Assembly: GCA_003141915.1 (NCBI GenBank) | Contig: PLNY01000417.1 | Location: 1 to 7,869 of the forward strand | DNA length: 7,869 nucleotides | Direction of reading: 5' to 3' | Origin: Anaerolineae bacterium | GTDB taxonomy: Bacteria > Chloroflexota > Anaerolineae > Anaerolineales > Villigracilaceae | Shown: piece after piece, positions 1-6,786 of the stretch | Numbering within the stretch: position 1 is the stretch's first letter | Layout of the letters: each line of letters starts with the position of its first letter | Translations under genes and position numbers: made by a program | Notes under the pieces: model-generated | Databases searched by the model: none | What the model was told of the DNA's origin: nothing | Seen by the model: only the letters and a program-made list of their open reading frames with translations

Positions 1-345
1 CCGCGCTTGAAAGAGCGCCAACGCCAATTGGCAGGGACGCTTTCCGGCGGTGAACAGCAGATGCTTGCAACGGGGCGCGCCCTCATGACCCGTCCGCGCC
101 TGCTCCTGATGGATGAACCTTCGATGGGGTTGGCACCCGTTTTAGTAGAAGCAATTTTCGATGTTATTAAAGCGATCAACCAGGAGGGCACCACCATTCT
201 CCTTGTGGAACAGAATGCCCTGATGGCGCTCTCCATTGCCCATCGCGGCTACGTCATCCAGACCGGACAAATCGTCCTGCAGGATACGGCCGCCAATCTC
301 AAGAAGAACGAGATGGTGCGAAAATCCTATCTGGGCATCGAATAA
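1..345 (+). CDS. livF: Branched-chain amino acid ABC transporter ATP-binding protein, LivF type (partial, 3' end only)
   Basis: This is the C-terminal 114 residues of an ABC ATPase; the frame is open to the left edge, so the Walker A part lies outside the window. The ABC signature LSGGEQQ is at visible residues 14-20. The Walker B and D-loop stretch LLLMDEPSMGLAP runs over about 34-46. The switch region reads LLVEQN (67-72), where glutamine takes the place of the usual histidine; VEQN followed by an alanine-rich stretch and RGYVIQTG is typical of LivF rather than LivG. The protein ends in a short helix (MVRKSYLGIE), also usual for LivF. The family energises uptake of leucine, isoleucine, valine or related amides at the inner face of the membrane, together with LivG, two permeases and a binding protein, presumably encoded to the left. 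A palindromic terminator follows, so it is probably the last gene of its operon. The substrate cannot be read from this fragment. Confidence 0.9.
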   Translation, partial: PRLKERQRQLAGTLSGGEQQMLATGRALMTRPRLLLMDEPSMGLAPVLVEAIFDVIKAINQEGTTILLVEQNALMALSIAHRGYVIQTGQIVLQDTAANLKKNEMVRKSYLGIE

Positions 346-367
346 ACCAGAGATAGACTAAATAACC

Positions 368-400
368 GAGACCCGTTTTCAATTGAAAACGGGTCTCTTT
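368..400 (+). terminator. Intrinsic terminator-like palindrome after livF
   Basis: Positions 368-397 form a perfect 30-base palindrome. It can fold as a 13-bp stem (GAGACCCGTTTTC with its complement) closed by an AATT loop. Only a short T run (TTT at 398-400, then C) follows. It starts 22 bases after the livF stop. The stem is strong and its position fits a terminator; the weak T run leaves some doubt. A perfectly symmetric site could also bind a dimeric regulator or act on both strands. Confidence 0.7.
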
Positions 401-514
401 CAAAGTCTATGGAACTTCCTTCCACGAGGAAAGGCTGATTCAAGAGTACAATGTGGTTTATCTTTGGTTATTTCAGCAACTTTAACGAATCGACCCATAA
501 AGAGTTATTGAACA

Positions 515-1642
515 ATGCCATCTGCAGAAATCATTACCATCGGAACTGAGATCCTGCTTGGTGAAATTGTGGACACCAACACACGCCACATCGCGCTGAC
601 CTTGCGCGATCTCGGCGTGGACTTATATCGCACCATCACCATCGGCGATAACGCGGAGCGCATCGCTTCCGCCATCCGTGACTCGATGGAACGCGCCGAA
701 ATCATCATCACCACTGGCGGGCTTGGCCCAACAGTGGATGACCCGACACGTGAAGCGGTCGCGAAAGCAGTCGGAGTTGAAACCGAATTTCGGGAAGAAC
801 TCTGGGAACAAGTGGTTGCCACCATCTCAAAGTATGGGCGCAAGCCCGCAGACAATCAGAAGCGGCAGGCCGTTGTTCCAAAAGGCGCGCTCGGCGTACT
901 CAATCCCGTTGGCACGGCGCCAGCCTTTATCGTGGAAAGCGAACGAAATGCAATCATCTCGCTTCCCGGCGTTCCCAACGAGATGGAACACATCCTGCAC
1001 GAGTCGATCGTTCCTTATCTCCAAAAACGATTCAACCTGCATGAAGTCATCAAAGTCCGCGTGCTTCACACCTCGGGTCTCGGCGAGGGAACGGTCGACG
1101 AAAAGATAGGTGACTTTGAAACCCTCACCAATCCAACAGTTGGCCTTGCGGCGCATACCGGCGTGGTCGACATTCGGATCGCGTCGAAGGCAAAAAGCGA
1201 AACCGAAGCGAATCAAATGATCGCCGATATCGAAAAACAAATCCGGGAGCGGCTCGGAAATGTAGTCTTTGGCGTGGATGAAGATAGACTGGAAGAGGTT
1301 GTTTTGAATCTGGTTGCCAAACGCGGCTGGACTTTGATTGCAATCGAATCCGGCTTGGATGGCTTATTGGCGCGCAAACTTCCTCACGTCGCTTCATTGC
1401 CCGAGCTGACAGCGGCTTCCCTTATGGATGCTTTGCGCACAGCCCGCGCCGATTCCAAAGCCGATGTTGCGCTCGGCGTTACGATTCACCTGGAAGATCG
1501 TTCAGCGGACATGGCTCTCATTACGCCGCGCGGCGAAAAGACTCATCTCATCACCTATGGCGGGCCGCCGCGCAGTCTGCCGCGCTGGGCGATGAACCTC
1601 GCTTTGAATTGGCTCCGAACGGTTGCGCAGGAATCGGATTGA
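515..1642 (+). CDS. cinA: CinA-like protein: intact N-terminal MoCF/pyrophosphatase domain, degenerate C-terminal PncC domain
   Basis: This 375-residue protein starts at ATG 515; only a weak AAAGAG (499-504) precedes it, but the N-terminus matches the family start (a hydrophobic strand, then GTEILLGEIVDTN at 10-22). Residues 1 to about 170 are the MoCF-type domain shared with molybdopterin-binding proteins: TTGGLGPTVDD at 66-76, NPVGTAPAF at 130-138 and LPGVPNEM at 150-157. In CinA proteins this domain is reported to hydrolyse ADP-ribose and related nucleotides. A middle domain spans about 175-255. The last 120 residues occupy the place of the PncC nicotinamide-nucleotide amidohydrolase domain. 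The usual AESCTGG motif appears as AIESGLDG (276-283), the TGIAGP segment is replaced by VTIHLEDRS (322-330), and the stretch between them is shortened. CinA proteins usually exceed 400 residues. I infer that nucleotide hydrolysis may be kept and deamidation lost. It is the first gene of a compact run; the M14 peptidase gene begins one base after its stop. Confidence 0.88.
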   Translation: MPSAEIITIGTEILLGEIVDTNTRHIALTLRDLGVDLYRTITIGDNAERIASAIRDSMERAEIIITTGGLGPTVDDPTREAVAKAVGVETEFREELWEQVVATISKYGRKPADNQKRQAVVPKGALGVLNPVGTAPAFIVESERNAIISLPGVPNEMEHILHESIVPYLQKRFNLHEVIKVRVLHTSGLGEGTVDEKIGDFETLTNPTVGLAAHTGVVDIRIASKAKSETEANQMIADIEKQIRERLGNVVFGVDEDRLEEVVLNLVAKRGWTLIAIESGLDGLLARKLPHVASLPELTAASLMDALRTARADSKADVALGVTIHLEDRSADMALITPRGEKTHLITYGGPPRSLPRWAMNLALNWLRTVAQESD

Positions 1643-1643
1643 G

Positions 1644-2615
1644 ATGCCCGCTCAACGTCGAAAAAAAGATTCGACATGGACAATCATCATCTGGGCAATC
1701 AATATCATCGGCGGGTTGAGTCTGCTGGCGGTGCTGATTGTTTATTGGTCGCAACAACCGGCAAAAGCATCTTCGCAAGTATTCTTGATTCCACAAGGTA
1801 CGCTCTACCCCACACTGACCATGGCGCCGACGCGATATTATCTGCCGTCCATCACTCCAAATCCGCTTTCAACTATGTGTCTCGCAACAACCGCAACTCC
1901 GTTTGATTTACCGAATGGCCCTGCACCAGCCATCATCGGTTTTTCCGCCGAAGGCCGCCCGCTCGAAGTGTATACGTTCGGTCAGGGTGAAATACAGGAT
2001 ATGATTATTGGCGGCATTCACGGCGGCTATGAATGGAATACCATTGCCCTTAAGGATCAACTTATCACATATGTCAACGAAAACCCCGATGCCATTCCCA
2101 GCGATGTGACCCTCTATATTTTGCGTGACATGAATCCAGATGGCGATGCGCGCAGTCACGACGAATGGGGACGCGTCAACGCGAACGGCGTGGATTTGAA
2201 TCGAAATTTTCCAGTTGGTTGGGCGCCAACCTGGGATCGCAGCGGCTGTTATGATTTGACGCTGACAACCAGCGGCCGCGGCCCCGGTTCCGAGCCGGAA
2301 ACGAGACTGGTGATGAATTTTATTGCCTCGCACAAAATCGAGGCATTGATCGATTACCATTCTGCCGGATTGGGAATTTTTCCCGGCGGTACGCCGTGGG
2401 ACGCCGCTTCACTCAAGCTTGCGCGCGAATTAGCCTCGGTAACAACGTATCCATTTCCGCCAATCAACACCGGCTGTATCTACTCCGGCACGCTCCCCGA
2501 CTATGCCGTTTCGGAGGGCGTGGCAGCCGTGGATATGGAACTAACGAATCACCAGGATACAGACTTCTCGATGAATTTGCGCTCATTGAACGTGTTGGTG
2601 AATTTTACGAAATAA
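1644..2615 (+). CDS. Membrane-anchored M14-family zinc carboxypeptidase
   Basis: This 323-residue protein is read from ATG 1644, one base after the cinA stop, with AGGA at 1629-1632 upstream. A TTG at 1623 would add seven residues inside cinA and is less likely. The N-terminus is basic (QRRKK at 4-8), followed by one hydrophobic helix at about 11-34, which suggests a signal anchor with the rest outside the membrane. A low-complexity Pro/Thr/Ser linker spans about 45-90. The catalytic domain follows: a zinc motif GGIHGGYEWN (123-132), NPDG (164-167), NGVDLNRNFP (181-190, the substrate-binding Asn-Arg pair), SEPET (216-220), DYHS (237-240, candidate third zinc ligand H239) and DMEL (297-300, candidate catalytic E299). 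Members remove C-terminal residues from peptides or cleave cell-wall peptide stems; which applies here is not visible. In the first zinc motif His and Glu are separated by three residues rather than the textbook two. The next gene follows 23 bases on. Confidence 0.85.
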   Translation: MPAQRRKKDSTWTIIIWAINIIGGLSLLAVLIVYWSQQPAKASSQVFLIPQGTLYPTLTMAPTRYYLPSITPNPLSTMCLATTATPFDLPNGPAPAIIGFSAEGRPLEVYTFGQGEIQDMIIGGIHGGYEWNTIALKDQLITYVNENPDAIPSDVTLYILRDMNPDGDARSHDEWGRVNANGVDLNRNFPVGWAPTWDRSGCYDLTLTTSGRGPGSEPETRLVMNFIASHKIEALIDYHSAGLGIFPGGTPWDAASLKLARELASVTTYPFPPINTGCIYSGTLPDYAVSEGVAAVDMELTNHQDTDFSMNLRSLNVLVNFTK

Positions 2616-2629
2616 AGAATATAACAGAT

Positions 2630-2633
2630 GGAG
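2630..2633 (+). promoter_or_regulatory. Ribosome binding site fixing the amidohydrolase-CYTH start
   Basis: GGAG lies five bases before ATG 2639. The frame is open further upstream to 2396, inside the M14 gene, but only this ATG has a good Shine-Dalgarno sequence. The protein read from it begins with the usual family N-terminus (a beta strand, then TNAHVLTMD). Confidence 0.75.
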
Positions 2634-2638
2634 AAAGA

Positions 2639-4618
2639 ATGACACAGACCGTTGACTTTCTATTCACGAACGCCCACGTCCTGACCATGGACGAAAAAAT
2701 GAATCAATACAACCCCGGCGCGGTGGCTGTGAACGGCGATAGCATTATCGCGGTGGGGCCTGAGTTTGAAATCAGCAAAGAATATTCAGGCAAAGAGATA
2801 ATTGATTGCGGAAGAAGAATTTTGATGCCCGGCCTTATCAACGCGCATACCCATGTGCCGATGACTCTTTTGCGCGGCCTCGCTGACGATTTGCGGCTCG
2901 ATGTGTGGCTGATGGGCTACATGATGCCGGTCGAGCGCCAATTTGTATCACCAGAATTCGTCCGGCTGGGAACATCCATCGCTTGCGCCGAGCTGATCAA
3001 GGGCGGTGTGACGACGTTTAACGATATGTACTATTTCGAAGAAGACGTTGCGAAAGCCACCGCAGAAGCGGGGATGCGCGCGGTCTGCGGACAGTCGGTG
3101 CTTAAATTTCCATCACCTGACGCGGCTTCCTACGAAGACTCGATGGAAATGGCGCGCGATTACATCCGGCGCTGGAAGGATCATCCGCTGATTGTTCCGG
3201 CCATCGCGCCGCATGCTCCTTATACGAGCACACCCGAAATCCTGCACGAAGCCTCAGAGCTTGCCCAGGAATTCGATGTGCCGCTTCACATTCATATTTC
3301 TGAAACTGCACTTGAAGTCGAGAACATGCGCCGTGAAAACGGAATGCCGGTTGTGCCTTATGTCAAGAAGCAGGGCTTGCTGGAAGCCAAGGTGATCGCC
3401 GCGCATTGTGTCCACATTGATACCGGTGAAATACGTACGCTTCTTCACGCTGGCGCAGGCGTAGCTCACAATCCATCGTCGAATCTTAAACTGGCATCGG
3501 GTTTCGCACCCGTGACCAAAATGCTTGAGGCCGGACTCAATGTGGGCATCGGCACAGATGGAGCCGCCTCGAACAACGATCTCGATATGTTCGAAGAAGT
3601 GCGCCTCGCCGCGTTCATTGCCAAAGCGGTGACGAATGATCCGACCTCCCTGCCCGCTTCCACCGCGCTGACAATGGCGACTCGTCTCGGAGCGCAGGCG
3701 CTTCATATCGGACATTTGACCGGCTCGCTGACTCCGGGCCGCCGCGCCGACCTAATCTTAGTTGACCTCTCGCCCCTCCATAATTCACCGTCTTTCAGAC
3801 GCATACACGACACTGCCTACGCTCAAATCGTGTACGCCAGCAAATCCACGGATGTGAGCGATGTAATGGTCAATGGCAAATGGCTGATGAGAAATCACAA
3901 GCTTCTGACCATGCATGAGGAGGAACTGATCGCGCAGGCCGCTGATATTGCCAAGAAAATCGATTCGTTCCTGATCGAACGCGAGCAATCGGTATTATCG
4001 AAACTGATTGCGCTGGGCGGCTCGATGGAAGAGGAATCATTCGAGGCGCAGGTCAAGGTCAAGATACCGGACAACCAGCCCATCGTCGAAGCTTTGAAGC
4101 GGGACGAAATCGAAATCGTACGTTATCGTCATTATAAGGAACACGATGCCTATTTCACGTTCGACGATCCGGCCCAAGGACGATTGCGTTATCGCGAAGA
4201 CGACTTTCTCAACGAACAGGGCAATGTTACAATGACGCGCGCGCGCCTGACGCTGTTGGGTCAAAAACGCGAAGGCGAGCTGGCGCACAATGTATTATTA
4301 TCGCGCAGCCGCTTCCTGGCGCCCGCCACGCAAAGCCTGCGCTTTTATCGCGAATACTTCCAACCGAAAGAAGAGACCTCCATCACGAAGGACCGCGAGC
4401 GCTGGCTGATCAAATTCAAGGATACAGAGTTTTTCGTCAACGTGGATGAGATGCTTGAACCCGCCATCGGACATTTCATCGAAATCAAATCGCGCACCTG
4501 GAGCCGCACGGATGCCGAGCACAAAGCCGTCCTCACGAATGAATTGCTGGCCGCGCTTGGGATTTCAAAAGCGGAGATGGTCACGGAAGATTATGTCGAG
4601 GTTGTGAAATCAAAATGA
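2639..4618 (+). CDS. Two-domain protein: MtaD/SAH-deaminase-type amidohydrolase fused to a CYTH-like domain
   Basis: This is a 659-residue protein. Residues 1 to about 445 form a complete amidohydrolase of the 5'-methylthioadenosine/S-adenosylhomocysteine deaminase group: PGLINAHTH (H70, H72), HIHISET (H219, E222), AAHCVH (H256) and GIGTDGAASNNDLDMFEE (D307), which are the expected metal and catalytic residues. TrzN/AtzA-like or guanine deaminases share this layout, so the substrate is uncertain. MtaD enzymes usually end near 430-440 residues. Here the chain continues through a helical linker (about 430-467) into a second domain. That domain has FEAQVKVKI (468-476), AYFTFDD (504-510), RLRYRE (515-520), KDRERWLIKF (584-593) and HFIEIKSRTWSRTDAEHKA (612-630), ending in a helix. 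This order of strands and basic residues resembles the CYTH (adenylate cyclase IV/thiamine triphosphatase) fold, whose members bind triphosphates in a tunnel. The ExExK motif reads ExQxK and the late ExE reads ExK. I infer a fusion, not an assembly error, because the frame runs unbroken and the linker looks natural. The stop overlaps the next start. Confidence 0.85.
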   Translation: MTQTVDFLFTNAHVLTMDEKMNQYNPGAVAVNGDSIIAVGPEFEISKEYSGKEIIDCGRRILMPGLINAHTHVPMTLLRGLADDLRLDVWLMGYMMPVERQFVSPEFVRLGTSIACAELIKGGVTTFNDMYYFEEDVAKATAEAGMRAVCGQSVLKFPSPDAASYEDSMEMARDYIRRWKDHPLIVPAIAPHAPYTSTPEILHEASELAQEFDVPLHIHISETALEVENMRRENGMPVVPYVKKQGLLEAKVIAAHCVHIDTGEIRTLLHAGAGVAHNPSSNLKLASGFAPVTKMLEAGLNVGIGTDGAASNNDLDMFEEVRLAAFIAKAVTNDPTSLPASTALTMATRLGAQALHIGHLTGSLTPGRRADLILVDLSPLHNSPSFRRIHDTAYAQIVYASKSTDVSDVMVNGKWLMRNHKLLTMHEEELIAQAADIAKKIDSFLIEREQSVLSKLIALGGSMEEESFEAQVKVKIPDNQPIVEALKRDEIEIVRYRHYKEHDAYFTFDDPAQGRLRYREDDFLNEQGNVTMTRARLTLLGQKREGELAHNVLLSRSRFLAPATQSLRFYREYFQPKEETSITKDRERWLIKFKDTEFFVNVDEMLEPAIGHFIEIKSRTWSRTDAEHKAVLTNELLAALGISKAEMVTEDYVEVVKSK

Positions 4619-5670
4619 AACGCTTTACAAATAATGTATTGAGCGCCGTCGCCGGGACCATTGCTTTCCTGTGCGCGATTTTCTTTGTTATAACGGCGCT
4701 GGCCGCGTTACTTCTTTTCAATATGGAACGGCGCGCATTCAATCCAAATACATATAAAGATGCCCTCGCTAATCAAAACTTCTATCAGAGCCTCCCGTCC
4801 ATGCTGGGCCAGGTATTGGCAAACGATACAAGCGCAAACAGCGTGCCCTTTGCCCGGCAGCTTACCAGCGAAAATTGGACAACGATCATTCAAACGTTAT
4901 TGCCGCCCGAACAATTGCGAGGCATGACCGATGAAGCCATTACGCAAATCTTTGCCTATCTCAATAATGAAACCAGCAATCCACAGATTTCGCTTCTGCC
5001 GCTCAAGCAAAGACTTGCCGGCCCCGCAGGCATGGAGGCGGTCATAGACTTTATCCATGCCCAGCCCAATTGCACCGCGGAACAACTGGCTCAAATGGCT
5101 GCTTTGTCCGGGCAGGTTCTCTGCAATCCGCCGCAGGATGCGCTCAATCTCGCGAGACCGATCATTCAGACCCAGCTGGATTCCATTGCGGCGAATATTC
5201 CCAATCAAATATCGTTCATAGATGCATTCGCACCGCAGAAATCAATCAACATCCGAGTCGTTCGACTGGTTATGCAGTTCAGTCCCCTGATTCCGCTGGC
5301 GTTTTTATTTGGCGTAACGATCTTCGGGGTAAGAACCTTCAAAGGCTGGATGGCATGGTGGGGCTGGCCGCTCCTCATTGCAGGTGTGATCGGCGCGCTT
5401 TCCGGATTCAGTGGCGCGCCATTGTTCCGTCCGGCTCTTGAAAATTACATCTTGGGACGCGCACCATTGACCATACCGCCGGAGTTTTCAAGCGCAGTAC
5501 GGTCTGTGATGGACACTGTACTTCGGGAAATATTCCAACCCGCAGGCTGGCAGGCATTGATGCTCGCCGGGGTCGGCTTATTGATGCTCATCATCGTTTT
5601 GATCATTTCACAAGTGGGGAAAAATCGTCGCGTCAAACGATCAGAGGCTGAGACGCAGATTGCGCGCTAA
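4615..5670 (+). CDS. Four-helix membrane protein of unrecognised family with a large extracytoplasmic domain
   Basis: I cannot name this 351-residue protein. Its ATG overlaps the stop of the amidohydrolase-CYTH gene (ATGA, 4615-4618). With only a weak GAGG 13 bases upstream, translational coupling is likely. Predicted membrane helices lie at about 10-35, 222-239, 246-266 and 312-334. The basic N-terminus (MKR), the R240/K243 loop and the basic C-terminus (KNRRVKR) all fit a cytoplasmic location, which puts residues of about 37-220 and 268-311 outside. The outer domain is largely helical by eye and Gln/Asn/Leu-rich. It has LPPEQL (96-101), DEAITQIFAYLNN (106-118) and two cysteines (C153 and C170) that could form a disulfide. 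No catalytic motif stands out. It might be a sensor, an assembly factor or a partner of the M14 peptidase, but the sequence does not decide. The gene ends 4 bp from the convergent mltG stop, and no terminator is visible between them. Confidence 0.8.
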   Translation: MKRFTNNVLSAVAGTIAFLCAIFFVITALAALLLFNMERRAFNPNTYKDALANQNFYQSLPSMLGQVLANDTSANSVPFARQLTSENWTTIIQTLLPPEQLRGMTDEAITQIFAYLNNETSNPQISLLPLKQRLAGPAGMEAVIDFIHAQPNCTAEQLAQMAALSGQVLCNPPQDALNLARPIIQTQLDSIAANIPNQISFIDAFAPQKSINIRVVRLVMQFSPLIPLAFLFGVTIFGVRTFKGWMAWWGWPLLIAGVIGALSGFSGAPLFRPALENYILGRAPLTIPPEFSSAVRSVMDTVLREIFQPAGWQALMLAGVGLLMLIIVLIISQVGKNRRVKRSEAETQIAR

Positions 5671-5674
5671 CGCC

Positions 5675-6778
5675 CTATGGACATAAATTTTGCAATTGTT
5701 CCTGAAAGTTTTGCGCAAAGTTATGATAACCGGAATTATCACAGCGCGCGCTGAAATAATAATAAGACGATGCCGCGGGAAAAGCCACCGCGCGCAATGC
5801 GTTCAAGCCGGGATTCGAAATCGGCGTCGGCGGCAGGCCGTCGGCAATATAAGTATTGTACGGTGAATTGATTTTTAAATCATCCAAGCTCAATGGATTC
5901 GTCCACCAGGTTTGTTGAGTTGCACTGTAGCCCAACGAATATTGTACGGTCGGATCAGCATCCAATCTCATATTGATTTTCAAACGATTAAGATACACCG
6001 ACGCGATCATCGGAGCTTCGTCGTCATGCACCGCTTCGCGCTGGACAATCGAGGCGAGCGTCACCGCTTGATAGATGCTCAAACCCTGACGGCTGAATCC
6101 GTCGGTGAGATCGCTTGTCAGATGCGAATCAAAATTTCGAACGAGCACTTCGATCAATTCATCCGCGCTGGTGATGCGCGGCAGGATGTAAGAATCCGGA
6201 TATAAGAATCCTTCTGTTGAATCCTCGCCCGCTAAAAAGTCAAAACCCGGCCGCGGCTTTTTCGCGGCGGCGAGAAACGCATCCGGCGTGATGTTCAAAC
6301 CCGAAGTTGGGAGCGAAGCGGCGATCTCTTCAATACGCCAGCCGGGCAAGATAACGAACGTCACGGGGCCAGGAATGCCACTTTGTAATTTATTCGCGAT
6401 GTCTATAATAGACAACGCCGCGCTCAGATCGTAGTTGCCCGCCTTAATGGAAGTATCGAGACCGGTGTAAATGAGATAATCACGAAACATGCCCGCATCG
6501 CTGATGAAGCCGCTTTGTTGAAGACGTTCCGCGATGGACTCCACCGACTCGCCTTGTTGAATGGCGAAGGATTGTTGAGGCGCGTTCGAATCAAGCGGCT
6601 TGATTAACATCCCATCGTCCCAGGTAAGTTTTGCAGAGTACTGAATGACTTGAGAAAACGAAAGCCGGTCGGAAGGCGGGCCATATGTTTGTGCGACCGT
6701 TGATGGAAAAACAAAAACAATAAGAACGATGCAAAGAAGAATGAAACCAATGACAATGTATGGAATGAGACGGCGCAT
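5675..6778 (-). CDS. mltG: Endolytic murein transglycosylase MltG
   Basis: This 367-residue, single-pass inner-membrane enzyme cleaves newly made glycan strands and so helps to set their length. The N-terminal helix at about 5-25 follows a basic MRR. A LysM-like segment follows (FAIQQGESVESIAERLQQSG at 71-90). The YceG/MltG domain shows AGNYDLS (113-119), LPGWRIEEIA (144-153), EGFLYPDSYILP (189-200), ASIVQREA (242-249), MRLDADPTVQYSLG (270-283), SPYNTY (305-310) and GLPPTPISNPGLNAL (314-328). The ASIVxxE segment holds the family's catalytic glutamate; E248 is present, while the position two residues earlier, often Glu, is Gln. The start is ATG 6778, eight bases after the ruvX stop. I see no good Shine-Dalgarno, so re-initiation after ruvX is plausible. 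A longer extracytoplasmic stretch (about 27-70) before the LysM-like part is of unknown role. The stop is TAG (5675-5677). Confidence 0.95.
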   Translation of the reverse strand: MRRLIPYIVIGFILLCIVLIVFVFPSTVAQTYGPPSDRLSFSQVIQYSAKLTWDDGMLIKPLDSNAPQQSFAIQQGESVESIAERLQQSGFISDAGMFRDYLIYTGLDTSIKAGNYDLSAALSIIDIANKLQSGIPGPVTFVILPGWRIEEIAASLPTSGLNITPDAFLAAAKKPRPGFDFLAGEDSTEGFLYPDSYILPRITSADELIEVLVRNFDSHLTSDLTDGFSRQGLSIYQAVTLASIVQREAVHDDEAPMIASVYLNRLKINMRLDADPTVQYSLGYSATQQTWWTNPLSLDDLKINSPYNTYIADGLPPTPISNPGLNALRAVAFPAASSYYYFSARCDNSGYHNFAQNFQEQLQNLCP

Positions 6779-6786
6779 AATGAGAT

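Noticed and set aside
447..452. TACAAT as a -10 promoter element for the cinA run
   Set aside because: The hexamer resembles -10, but no -35-like sequence lies 16-18 bases upstream, so I could not support a promoter.
451..549. A 32-codon reading frame (MWFIFGYFSNF...) in the gap before cinA, as a possible leader peptide
   Set aside because: It runs into the cinA coding region, has no convincing ribosome binding site and shows no attenuator structure after it.
678..1240. Open frames on both strands inside cinA
   Set aside because: They lie fully within a gene with clear family motifs, have unlike-protein compositions and no ribosome binding sites; they are frame shadows.
1623..1643. TTG start for the M14 peptidase
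   Set aside because: It adds seven residues inside the end of cinA. ATG 1644 lies right after the cinA stop, and the basic stretch plus hydrophobic helix fits the shorter N-terminus.
2396..2638. An upstream extension of the amidohydrolase frame beginning inside the M14 gene
   Set aside because: The extra 81 residues overlap the M14 coding region in another frame, are rich in Arg/Gly/Ser with no family match, and lack a ribosome binding site. ATG 2639 has GGAG and the family-typical N-terminus.
3102..3715. Antisense and alternative-frame open stretches across the amidohydrolase
   Set aside because: The sense frame contains the complete set of deaminase motifs. The other frames are rich in Arg/His/Cys without recognisable domains.
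5707..5742. Partial inverted sequence near the mltG 3' end (GATAACCGGAATTATC)
   Set aside because: It lies inside mltG coding sequence, has short mismatched arms and no T run, so it is not a credible terminator.
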